From FEN-1350 sp964386005 (lineage in GTDB: Bacteria; Planctomycetota; Phycisphaerae; Sedimentisphaerales; Anaerohalosphaeraceae): a DNA stretch of 64,000 bases. The position numbers and the translations under genes are program-made. Numbering within the stretch: position 1 is the first letter of the stretch; every line of letters begins with the position of its first letter. The DNA lies in assembly GCA_964386005.1 (NCBI GenBank), contig CAYLSB010000011.1, forward strand, positions 1 through 64,000. Reading direction: 5' to 3'. Positions 44,291 through 52,590 of this stretch are shown here, one piece after another. The notes below the pieces were generated by a model. The model made no database searches. It saw only the letters and a program-made list of their open reading frames with translations, and was not told the origin of the DNA.

Positions 44291-45439
44291 TTACGGCCGG
44301 ACATTCCGACGGTGATAGTGCATGGTCAGTTCCTGGGTCGAAGGACCTTTGTCGGTTCGCGGGGCCATCTCGATCTCAAACTCCAGCGTGCCGGCGTCCT
44401 TGCGGGTGTATTTCATATTGCACTTTTCCATGTCCCATTGGCCGGGGATGTGCTGGATCATCGTCAGCACCGCGGGCGAATCCTTGAAGTTTTCGATCTT
44501 GGCCGTGATCTCCTCGTCGGTGTCGAACAGAACGACCCTGCCGTCGTTGTTCTTGCGGAGGTTGATCTGGGCGTCGGTCATCTTGCGCTGGGTAACGACG
44601 ATGTCGCGGCTGTCGCCGATATACAACTCCATCTTCTCGCCGACCGGCACCAGCATCGCGTTGTCCTCGCCCAGAAAGATCGTGCTGTTGTGCCCGTCGT
44701 CCTGGAACAACCGCGCCTTGCCGCCCCACAGGGCGAACTTGCCGAGCTTGCTCTTGGCATCGTTGACAATCCGGTAGCTCACCGGAATGCCGACGTTCTT
44801 GTTGTCGAGCTTTTCCGGATCCCACGGCAGATTCGCCGCATCCCACTTCCATACCTTTTTCACCGGCACCTCCGGCGCCTGCAGGAACAGAAGCTGCTTG
44901 GTTTCCTCGTGGGCGATCCCCTGTTCGAAGGCGTCGCCGTAATCCAGCAGCACGCGGGCCTTTTCAAAATCCTCGCCCGAAAAGTTCCGCAGGATCAAAT
45001 AGCTCTTCAGATCGACCTTGGTCTCGGCCTTGTCGGCGACGGCCTTGTAGGTAATCAGCCGGTCGATGAAACTCAACAGATAACTGATCCGTACCGTCTC
45101 GGCATAATCGCCCTCGCTGGCGATTTCCCACACCAAGGCCGCTTCGTTGGGCGGATAGCTCACATTGAGCAACTGGACCTTGTCCGGGTGATCCAGAACC
45201 GCCAGGCGAATGGAATCGGAATCGATGGAAACCGACTTCCATGAAAAGTCAACTTTGTTGATCCCTTTTTGAAGGGTTAAGACCCTCTCCTCCTCGATCA
45301 GCGTCGCCAAGGGATTATCCAGGCGGATCACCGTCGCCGCCCGCTCGGGCAATGCGACCAGTTTAATCCGCGCCTGCGCCGTGGTCGCTATCATTAGCGC
45401 CGCTACAATCGTCCACATCATTTTGCTTCTGGTATTCAT
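44291..45439 (-). CDS. Divergent relative of the DUF4139 proteins, secreted
   Basis: 382 aa with signal peptide (TIVAALMIATTAQA). It aligns by eye with the DUF4139 paralogues at VRISYLLSFIDRLITYKAV and LRNFSGEDFEKARVLLDYG. It lacks the YTIEGTETIEN block and much of the C-terminal conserved sequence, so it is an old offshoot or a partner. AAGGAG lies six nt before the ATG. The neighbours on both sides are operon members with short gaps (24 and 32 nt). Confidence 0.75.
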   Translation of the reverse strand: MNTRSKMMWTIVAALMIATTAQARIKLVALPERAATVIRLDNPLATLIEEERVLTLQKGINKVDFSWKSVSIDSDSIRLAVLDHPDKVQLLNVSYPPNEAALVWEIASEGDYAETVRISYLLSFIDRLITYKAVADKAETKVDLKSYLILRNFSGEDFEKARVLLDYGDAFEQGIAHEETKQLLFLQAPEVPVKKVWKWDAANLPWDPEKLDNKNVGIPVSYRIVNDAKSKLGKFALWGGKARLFQDDGHNSTIFLGEDNAMLVPVGEKMELYIGDSRDIVVTQRKMTDAQINLRKNNDGRVVLFDTDEEITAKIENFKDSPAVLTMIQHIPGQWDMEKCNMKYTRKDAGTLEFEIEMAPRTDKGPSTQELTMHYHRRNVRP

Positions 45440-45463
45440 GGTATGCTCCTTTCCATTGCGAAA

Positions 45464-46495
45464 TTATTTTGGAAACGTTTCTTTGGTAAAATGTCTGGTT
45501 AAAGTCCCATCAAGATCGCCGGCAAACGCCTTTTCAATTTCCTCCAGGGTTTTCAAACCGAATATCCAGGCGATCGCGATCGGATCGCTCCGGTAGGCCG
45601 TGTGGCCTTCATAAAAACCGTAGCGCATAACATAGTAGGGCGCCATTTCGCTGAAATGGATCTGCGATAGCTTGGTTTCCATTTCAGCCATCTGCCGTTT
45701 TGTGAGGCGAGGATATCTGTTTTTTAGATATGTTTTCTCATCGCCGGACAATTCTCTGCGAACGGTGATATCATGACTTCCCTGGATTTCATCCTGAAAT
45801 ATGGAAATCTGCCATCCCTTTGTGCCTTGTGCCGACAGGATAACTTTGTGTCCGTTGTACATGAGATACGGTATATTGTCCCAAAATCTCCCCCATTTCC
45901 CCAGTTCAATTTCCTTCAGGATAATGTTCCACACATGGAAGAGCGGCCTGGCCATTTGCGGGTGTGTGAGCCCCAATTTCTGAACCAGCCGATTATCGCA
46001 TTTCAGGACGGTGATCAGGTCTTCATCCTCGGCCATAAAACCCGCTCCGGAAAATTGTCCGGGACGACCGATAGACGTGATCAACGAAACCGGAAAACCC
46101 GTAATCATTTCCTTTCCATCCAATTCCGACTCCGCATGAAGTCCCGTTTGGGCCAAGGCGGGAAAATCGTCCGAATTAATTTCGAGTTGCCGATCTTTTC
46201 CATACAGACTTCGGATTCGTCTGCTATAGAGCAAAGGACTTCCGTTCTCGACGGTAACGGGGATCAGGGCATGCGTCCCGTTTTTCATAATCGCCAGCAC
46301 GATTTCTACCCCATTTTCAGTCGTATAGGGGGAAGGAATCTCCGGCCTGCGCTCCAACAACTTTGGGTAAAGTGGAAACTTCTCCCGGCCAATCGAAATC
46401 GAAACCGGCACAGTCGCCTGTGAGTAAAGCGATGGCGACATCCACAAACAGAACAATGCGGAAATCAGTATCGGTTTATGGCCAATGAATTTCAT
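45464..46495 (-). CDS. Secreted protein of unknown function inside the DUF4139 operon
   Basis: 343 aa from the ATG at 46495, chosen because a clear signal peptide starts there (LISALFCLWMSPSLYSQ); upstream in-frame ATGs exist to 46534. It is not a DUF4139 protein. Visible blocks are FPLYPKLLERRPEIPSPYTT, SRRIRSLYGKDRQLEINSDD and MARPLFHVWNIILKE; the last third is helical and charged. A segment (SGAGFMAEDEDLITVLKCDN) resembles aspartic-protease-like C-terminal halves, weakly. It interrupts the run of paralogues. I cannot name a family. Confidence 0.65.
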   Translation of the reverse strand: MKFIGHKPILISALFCLWMSPSLYSQATVPVSISIGREKFPLYPKLLERRPEIPSPYTTENGVEIVLAIMKNGTHALIPVTVENGSPLLYSRRIRSLYGKDRQLEINSDDFPALAQTGLHAESELDGKEMITGFPVSLITSIGRPGQFSGAGFMAEDEDLITVLKCDNRLVQKLGLTHPQMARPLFHVWNIILKEIELGKWGRFWDNIPYLMYNGHKVILSAQGTKGWQISIFQDEIQGSHDITVRRELSGDEKTYLKNRYPRLTKRQMAEMETKLSQIHFSEMAPYYVMRYGFYEGHTAYRSDPIAIAWIFGLKTLEEIEKAFAGDLDGTLTRHFTKETFPK

Positions 46496-46539
46496 CTCTC
46501 TATTCTGCATCGATCTACCAACCATTTGAATCATGGTAT

Positions 46540-47931
46540 CTAATTTATTTTCTGGGTTCGTTTGAAGTCTTCTCTGCGCGTTCCCTGAAAGTGGGTCAGC
46601 ACATACTGAAATTCTTTTTTCGACAACGGCTCCAGGTTCAACACATACTTGAGCGTGGTAGCGTCTTCCTTTTCATAGTCGCCGAAGTCGCCGCTGTTTT
46701 CGAGCTTCCAATACGTGGAAGGCGTCTGGCGATAGATTTCCACCTTGATCGGAATCTCGCGGGTGTTGTTTACGTCAACCTTCCAGGTCTGGATTTCGTC
46801 CCAGCCGTCAATGTTGCCTTTGTTGTTGAAGCGGTAATTATCCGTTTTTTGATCCATCAACTTGGGTTCGACCTTGACATATCGCGCCGGGCCGAGGTTC
46901 AGCTCGATCTTCTCGTTGACGGGGATGTATTTGACCGACGTTCTTGCGACAAACGATAGGTGACTTTTGTCCCCCGTGTTACGGAAGATCCGAAACGCGC
47001 CGTCAGGAATCGGGGTCTCGCCAAGTTTGTGGTCTTTGTCGTTGGCAAAATACAAAAACCCAATCGTCTGGCTCCTCCATCGTTTCTCGTCGTACTTGTA
47101 CAAACTCTCGACGGGAATCTCCGAGGCCTCGAACGAAGGCAAGCGCTTGGCCCATTGGTTCTCGATGGTCTCGGTGCCCTCGATGGTGTAGAGAAAATAC
47201 TCGCTCAAACCTTCTTTAACGATCTCCTTTTTGGAGAGTTTATCGACAGCGCCATACATATCCAGTCCTTCCGCCATGACCTGGCCGAGAACAACGGGCG
47301 CATCCTTTGGTTTTCCATCCCTTGCTAAACCGCTGGCAGATGTCGGCTCCTGAGACAACGGAAGGGGAGATCCATACGGGTACTGCTGTCTCGCCAGTTG
47401 CGCGATCTGATCGAGCAGGTGGACCTTGCCGACGATCAATCGCGTCTGGGCGTTCTCGTAATCCTCGCCGGAGTTGTTCTGCACGCGGACATGGCCGGTC
47501 AGATGGAGCTTGGTCTCATCCGGTGAAAGCATGCCCATGTAAAACGCCCGCCACGACAGGCCGCTGGTCAGGTATGTAATCTCCACGGGAACCATTCCCT
47601 CCAGTTCGCTTTCAACCGACCACAGGCCGAGATTACGGACCCTCGCGGGAAACTGCAGGTCGAGGATTTCGATCTTGTCGGCGTTGGACTTCGGGATCAT
47701 CTGCAAACTCGTCGGATCGATCAGCGTGTTTTCCCAGGCGAACTGCAGCGCGTTGTCTTCCTTCTTGACGGTGAGGTTGCGGACCTCGCGAACCAGCGTC
47801 AGGTCGGCCGAGTTGTAGATCGTGAGCTGTACCGAATCCCGCCGGGGCAGCGTGACCAGATCGACCTTGGACATGGCCATTGTGGTAATTATAAATATAA
47901 ATATTGTTATATATCGGCATTTACTCTTCAT
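46540..47931 (-). CDS. Secreted DUF4139 protein, paralogue 3
   Basis: 463 aa from the ATG at 47931, which overlaps the stop of the previous gene as ATGA. Signal peptide near residues 5-20 (YITIFIFIITTMAMS). All family blocks are kept (ENTLIDPTSLQMIPK, YLTSGLSWRAFYMGML, NNSGEDYENAQTRLIVGK, YTIEGTETIENQWAKRLPSF). The first 300 nt are nearly identical to those of the gene at 49304, showing recent duplication or conversion. The central linker (about 200-240) is unique to this copy. Confidence 0.87.
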   Translation of the reverse strand: MKSKCRYITIFIFIITTMAMSKVDLVTLPRRDSVQLTIYNSADLTLVREVRNLTVKKEDNALQFAWENTLIDPTSLQMIPKSNADKIEILDLQFPARVRNLGLWSVESELEGMVPVEITYLTSGLSWRAFYMGMLSPDETKLHLTGHVRVQNNSGEDYENAQTRLIVGKVHLLDQIAQLARQQYPYGSPLPLSQEPTSASGLARDGKPKDAPVVLGQVMAEGLDMYGAVDKLSKKEIVKEGLSEYFLYTIEGTETIENQWAKRLPSFEASEIPVESLYKYDEKRWRSQTIGFLYFANDKDHKLGETPIPDGAFRIFRNTGDKSHLSFVARTSVKYIPVNEKIELNLGPARYVKVEPKLMDQKTDNYRFNNKGNIDGWDEIQTWKVDVNNTREIPIKVEIYRQTPSTYWKLENSGDFGDYEKEDATTLKYVLNLEPLSKKEFQYVLTHFQGTRREDFKRTQKIN

Positions 47932-49304
47932 GGCTTCCAATCCTCCTGTCGGGTCCCCTCAAAAAGCGTCAGCACATATTGAAACTCCGCCTTCGATCGA
48001 GGCCCGATCGTCAGGGTGTACTTGGCCGTATCCATGTCTTCTTTTTCATATTGGCCGAAATCGCCGCGGTTGGCAAGCGTCCAATAGCTTGTCGGAAAGT
48101 TACTATAGAACTCAACCTTGATCGGAATCTCGCGGGTGTTGTTGGCCGTGACTTTCCAGGTTTGAATATCATCCCAGCCGATGATGTTGCCATCGCGATT
48201 GAAGCGATAGTGATCCATCTTGGTGTCCATCAACTTCGGTTCGATCTTGACGGTTTGGGCCGGGCCGAGCTCCAGCTCGATCTTCTCGTTGACGGGAATA
48301 TATTTCGTGGCGGAACTTCCGACAAAGGCCAGATGCCGGCTGTCGCCGGTATCGCGAAAGATCCGGAAGGTTCCATCCGGCAGCGGCGTCGCGCCGAGTT
48401 TGTGATCTTCATCGTTGGCAAATTTCAAAAAGCCGATCGTCTGGGCTCCCCAGCGATCCGGATCATACTTGTACAAGCTTTCGACCGGGATATCCGCGGC
48501 GCCGAATGACGGCAACTGCTTGGCCCAGGTGTTCTCAATCGTCTCCGTGCCTTCGATGGTGTAAAGAAAATATTCGCTGAGACCCTCTTTGATGATTTCC
48601 TTAGGCCGCTCGGCAGCAGACTTGAACCATAACTGGACTTGGCCTTCCTGATCCCCCAATTGCCGTCCCAGTCGTTCTACTGTGAATTCTTCCAACGACT
48701 CGGACCGTCTTCCGGCTGATCGGTCCGGAATCGTCAGGGGTGATCCGTAGGGATACTGTCGTTTGGCCAACAGGTCGATCCGGTCGAGCAGGTGGACCTT
48801 ACCGACGATCAATCGCGTCTGGGCGTTTTCGTAGTCTTCTCCGGAATTATTTTGAACGCGGACGAAACCGGCAAGCTGCATCTTCGTCTCGTCCGGCGAA
48901 AGCGTGCCCATGTAAAACGCCCGCCACGATAGTCCGCTGGTCAGGTAGGTGATTTCAACCGGAATCAGTCCGGTCAATCCGCTGTCAATCGACCACAGGC
49001 CGAGATTGCGGACCCGCGCGGGAAACAACAAATCGGCGATTTCGATCTTGTCGGCGTTGGCCTTCGGGATCATCTGCAAACTCGTCGGATCGATCAGCGT
49101 GTTTTCCCAGGCAAACTGCAAATGATTGCCCCCCTGTTTGACCGTGAGGTTACGGATCTCGCGGACCAGCGTCAGGTCGGCCGAGTTGTAGATCGTGAGC
49201 TGTACCGAATCCCGCCGGGGCAATGTGACCAGATCGACCTTGGCCGATACGACGGCGGTGACGACTGTTACTATGCATAGGATCCATTGATTTTGATTTC
49301 TCAT
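47928..49304 (-). CDS. Secreted DUF4139 protein, paralogue 2
   Basis: 458 aa from the ATG at 49304, overlapping the anti-sigma gene's stop as ATGA; GAGGAGG lies upstream. The signal peptide is ILCIVTVVTAVVSA. Blocks as in the family: TIYNSADLTLVREIRNLTVK, VEITYLTSGLSWRAFYMG, NNSGEDYENAQTRLIVGK and SEYFLYTIEGTETIEN. The C-terminal half ends KYTLTIGPRSKAEFQYVLTL. The linker between halves (about 195-235) is rich in Arg, Glu and Gln. Confidence 0.87.
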   Translation of the reverse strand: MRNQNQWILCIVTVVTAVVSAKVDLVTLPRRDSVQLTIYNSADLTLVREIRNLTVKQGGNHLQFAWENTLIDPTSLQMIPKANADKIEIADLLFPARVRNLGLWSIDSGLTGLIPVEITYLTSGLSWRAFYMGTLSPDETKMQLAGFVRVQNNSGEDYENAQTRLIVGKVHLLDRIDLLAKRQYPYGSPLTIPDRSAGRRSESLEEFTVERLGRQLGDQEGQVQLWFKSAAERPKEIIKEGLSEYFLYTIEGTETIENTWAKQLPSFGAADIPVESLYKYDPDRWGAQTIGFLKFANDEDHKLGATPLPDGTFRIFRDTGDSRHLAFVGSSATKYIPVNEKIELELGPAQTVKIEPKLMDTKMDHYRFNRDGNIIGWDDIQTWKVTANNTREIPIKVEFYSNFPTSYWTLANRGDFGQYEKEDMDTAKYTLTIGPRSKAEFQYVLTLFEGTRQEDWKP

Positions 49305-51181
49305 AGCTTCCAATCCTCCTCTCGGGTTCCCCGGAAGATTGCCGTAGTGTATTCGAAGATGGTTTTCGAGCGTGGCTCAAGTATGAGCGTAAATTTCGCC
49401 GTGTCGAGATCTTCCTGTTCGTATGTTCCGATTTCATGGATGCGTTTGAGTTTCCAGTATTGCGTGTCGAAATTCTGGAAATACTCAACGCTGACGGGAA
49501 TCTCCCGCGTGTTGGTGATCGTAACTTTCCAGGCTTGAATATCATCCCAGCCGGCGATATTTCCGTCGCGATCAAAACGGTAGTTGTCGGTCTTTTGATC
49601 CATGACTACCGGCTCGATCTTGACGTAGGGCGTCGCGCCGAGATCCAGTTCGACCTTTTCGTTGACGGGGATGTACTTGGCGGCCGAGGCGCCGATATAC
49701 GCCAAACGATACGCGTCGCCGGTGTCGCGGAAAATCTTCATATCGCCTTCGGGAAGCGCGTTGTCGCCGAGTTTGTGTTCTTTGTCATTCGCGAATGACA
49801 GGAATTGAATCGTCTCGGCACCCCATCGCGACGGATCATACTTGTACACGCTCTCGACGGGAATCTCGTCGGCCTTGAACGACGGCAGACGTTTTCCCCA
49901 TTCGTGCGGGATCGTCTCCAATCCTTCGATGGTGTAAAGATTGTATTCGCTCAAACCTTCCTTGAGCACTTTCTTGATTCGCATCAAGCCGCCGCCAAAA
50001 CCGCCCATGCCACCCATCATCCCGCCGTCACGGCCGAGGCCAAAAGCCATATCTCCGTTGAGACTCAGTACGTTCAATTTTTCCGACGAATCGTCCCACA
50101 TCGCTGGTCCGTTGATCACGGAGAAATCATCAATACTATGACGGCCCCAGGCCCATTCGCGATCGGACAGTTCCGTGATTTGTTCGAGCAGGTGAACCTG
50201 TCCGACAACAAGTCGCGTCTGTGCCTCTTCGTACTCCTCGCCGGAGTTGTTATCGACGCGGACGAAACCGTCGAGCTTCATCTTCGATTCATCCGGCGTC
50301 AGCGTACCCATGTAGAAGGCGCGCCAGGCGATTCCGCTGGTCAGGTAGGTGACTTCCATCGGGACGTTATCGGTGATTTCGGAGCGGATCAGCCAGCGGC
50401 CGATCTGCTTTAATCGCGCGGGATAGACCAATTGCTGAACGAGAACCTTGTCTTTCTGTTCCAGCGGTTCCAGCGTCAGCGAGGTCGGATCGATTCGCGT
50501 GTTCGCCCACATGAGCTGCAGCCAGTTCCAGCCGCGTTTGAGCGTGAGGTTGCGGCGTTCGCGAACGAGCGTCAGGTCGGCGGAGTTGTAAATCGTCAAT
50601 TGCAGTTCGTTGCGCGGCGGCAGCGTGACCAGCTCGATGGCGCTGGCGGGAGCAAAGGGCGGGGTGGAATCAATATCCGAGTCCGTAAGGAGTCCCACAA
50701 CAGTCGGTTCACCCGGTTTGCCTGAACTATGAAAAGCCGAGGATTCGGATCCCGCGGGCGATTGTAACGCGAAGGTTTTTTCCTCCGTTAAAGGCGTCGG
50801 TCGTTCGAACGGTTTTGAATCATCCGGAGTTGTCGAATATGTATCGTGTTTGCGTTGTTGATTATACTGCCGCACGAAGGTTGACGCGGCGAAGGCGACG
50901 CCGATGAGGATCACGGCCGCGACGGAATAACGGATGAGCCAGATTCGACTGCGAGAAACGGTGTTCGCGGAATCGGCCAGAACTTTGTCCAGCAATTCCT
51001 GCGAGACGGCCATTTCTTCTTTTACTAGATCCAGAGACTGGAATTTTTGGGCCAGAGCTTCGGCGCGATGTTGACAATCAGCGCAAGCTTGAAGATGAGC
51101 GCGGGCGGTCTCGACCGCATCGACATCGAGCAGGTCGAACTGCAACTGGATGAGAAGATCGTCGGTCAGGTGTGTATTCAT
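49301..51181 (-). CDS. Membrane anti-sigma factor with an extracytoplasmic DUF4139 domain
   Basis: 626 aa. The N-terminus is a zinc-finger anti-sigma domain with His29, Cys33 and Cys36 (HLQACADCQ). One membrane segment spans about residues 83-103 (WLIRYSVAAVILIGVAFAA). A linker (about 105-180) leads to a full DUF4139 domain (from about 185: TLPPRNELQLTIYNSADLTL, YLTSGIAWRAFYMG, NNSGEEYEEAQTRLVVGQ, YNLYTIEGLETIPHEW). It should hold the ECF sigma factor at the membrane; the outer domain is homologous to the products of the genes behind it. Start overlaps the sigma gene by 4 nt. Confidence 0.88.
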   Translation of the reverse strand: MNTHLTDDLLIQLQFDLLDVDAVETARAHLQACADCQHRAEALAQKFQSLDLVKEEMAVSQELLDKVLADSANTVSRSRIWLIRYSVAAVILIGVAFAASTFVRQYNQQRKHDTYSTTPDDSKPFERPTPLTEEKTFALQSPAGSESSAFHSSGKPGEPTVVGLLTDSDIDSTPPFAPASAIELVTLPPRNELQLTIYNSADLTLVRERRNLTLKRGWNWLQLMWANTRIDPTSLTLEPLEQKDKVLVQQLVYPARLKQIGRWLIRSEITDNVPMEVTYLTSGIAWRAFYMGTLTPDESKMKLDGFVRVDNNSGEEYEEAQTRLVVGQVHLLEQITELSDREWAWGRHSIDDFSVINGPAMWDDSSEKLNVLSLNGDMAFGLGRDGGMMGGMGGFGGGLMRIKKVLKEGLSEYNLYTIEGLETIPHEWGKRLPSFKADEIPVESVYKYDPSRWGAETIQFLSFANDKEHKLGDNALPEGDMKIFRDTGDAYRLAYIGASAAKYIPVNEKVELDLGATPYVKIEPVVMDQKTDNYRFDRDGNIAGWDDIQAWKVTITNTREIPVSVEYFQNFDTQYWKLKRIHEIGTYEQEDLDTAKFTLILEPRSKTIFEYTTAIFRGTREEDWKL

Positions 51182-51768
51182 TGTTCACCTCCGGCCGAGG
51201 ACGGCAGGATTCGCGCCAGGGTTTTGAGGGCGCGAAACATTTGGGTCTTGACGGTTCCCGCCGAACAGCCGAGCGCCTCGGCCACTTCGGAATAACTGAG
51301 CTGCTGATAATACGAAAGCACCAGCGTTGTTTTCTGTTTGGGAGGCAACGAGTCGATCGCGCGGCGAACCTGGCTGCGTCGTTCCTCCAGTTCGATCTGC
51401 CAGGCCGGATCGCTGGTCTCCTCGGCGGGGATCGTGGCCGAAAAATCCGGACAGCCGTTTCCTTCGCACTCGCCTCCGGCGGCCATCGAGACCAGCTTGA
51501 GGGATTTTTTCCGCCGGAGGGAATCCATCGCCAGGTTCGTGGCGATGCGGAACAGCCACGATCGGACATGATCGGTCCGAATCGTGCGGGCTTTTTCGTG
51601 CGCCCGCTTGAAAGTTTCCTGGAACAGGTCTTCGGCCATGCAGCGATCTCCGGTCAGCTTGACCAGATAACCCAGGACGGTCGATCCGTGTCGGCGCAGC
51701 AACGTCGCGAACGCCGTCGGGTCGCCCTGGCAATGGGCATCGATCAAACTCCTGTCGGTTGTCTCCAT
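51178..51768 (-). CDS. ECF-family RNA polymerase sigma factor
   Basis: 196 aa, normal for ECF sigma. Region 2 has LIDAHCQGDPTAFATLLRRH, AEDLFQETFKRAHEK and RSWLFRIATNLAMDSLRR. Region 4 has LPPKQKTTLVLSYYQQLSY, EVAEALGCSAGTVKTQMFRAL. It lacks extra domains. The 13-residue Cys-containing linker between regions 2 and 4 (about 95-110) is unusual only in its two Cys. The stop overlaps the anti-sigma start. It heads the operon; transcription of its own regulon is likely self-driven, as in other ECF pairs. Confidence 0.92.
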   Translation of the reverse strand: METTDRSLIDAHCQGDPTAFATLLRRHGSTVLGYLVKLTGDRCMAEDLFQETFKRAHEKARTIRTDHVRSWLFRIATNLAMDSLRRKKSLKLVSMAAGGECEGNGCPDFSATIPAEETSDPAWQIELEERRSQVRRAIDSLPPKQKTTLVLSYYQQLSYSEVAEALGCSAGTVKTQMFRALKTLARILPSSAGGEQ

Positions 51769-52274
51769 CGATTGTTGAACTCCATCTGCCGATTAGACCA
51801 TCATCGTATCCCTTCGGTTGACAGAAAAAAGTAAAATCTGTGTAAAACATTTGCACTCGTATCTCCAACGTTTCATTTTCATCCTCAAACCTGGAATCCA
51901 AACGATTCATCCGGGCAAACCGATGAGCCGAATTACGCATGCGCTCATTTGGACGGGCACGGAAGCCACCCAATTATGATGAAAATATGGAACGATCGGC
52001 TACTTGGTTTGTATGCGGTTCTGTTGCCGCAGGGCAATAATCCGCGATTGCTGGGGGACCCGTACCACCGATCCAGTGTATCGGTGTGTCCGATTCACGC
52101 TCGGCTTTCAATCTCAGAGTCGGTCGTTCCATATTGTTTACCGGGCGATGAATCACGGCCCTTCCTGGCTTATGGGATCCCGAATCGGAATGGGAAACAA
52201 TATAAGAAGTGCTATCTTGTCCGATATCCGGGAAAATACCGATAGGGAATTTAGGCATTTTTAATAAAATCATG
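51769..52274. other. Gene-free control region between the sigma operon and the GEVED gene
   Basis: No gene is convincing. On the minus strand, 36-60 nt before the sigma gene, CAACC and GTCTAA are separated by 17 nt, which fits the general form of an ECF promoter (AAC at -35, GTC at -10). A plus-strand frame at 51949-52245 has no family likeness. Confidence 0.3.
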
Positions 52275-52304
52275 TTGAATTTCTTTCGCGAAAAGAAGTA
52301 GAAT
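52275..52304 (+). promoter_or_regulatory. Promoter with a palindrome in its spacer, for the GEVED gene
   Basis: TTGAAT (52275-52280) and TAGAAT (52299-52304) are 18 nt apart. The spacer contains the perfect palindrome TTTCGCGAAA (52284-52293), a likely operator. The resulting leader of about 280 nt to the ATG at 52591 is long enough for RNA-level control. Confidence 0.55.
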
Positions 52305-52590
52305 GGATTCCGACTTGATGCCTTTGGAGTGAGGCCGGAGAGAGAGGTTTGTTGAGGATGGTTTGTGACATTGATTGTATACCTCGTTTTCCCCTGCACT
52401 CGGCTTACTCCGCGCTTTCGACCTGAGAAAAAACTCGGAAAACATGTATTTATGATGTTAGAACGTTACATCCAACGGACACTATTAAAAGACTGGGGTA
52501 TGGCGTGAAACGAAACCCGGTTCCTTGAGGAACATCTGTTTGAGGAGATTGAGCAGGAAACTATTTCATTTCAAATTGGAGGTAAAAATC

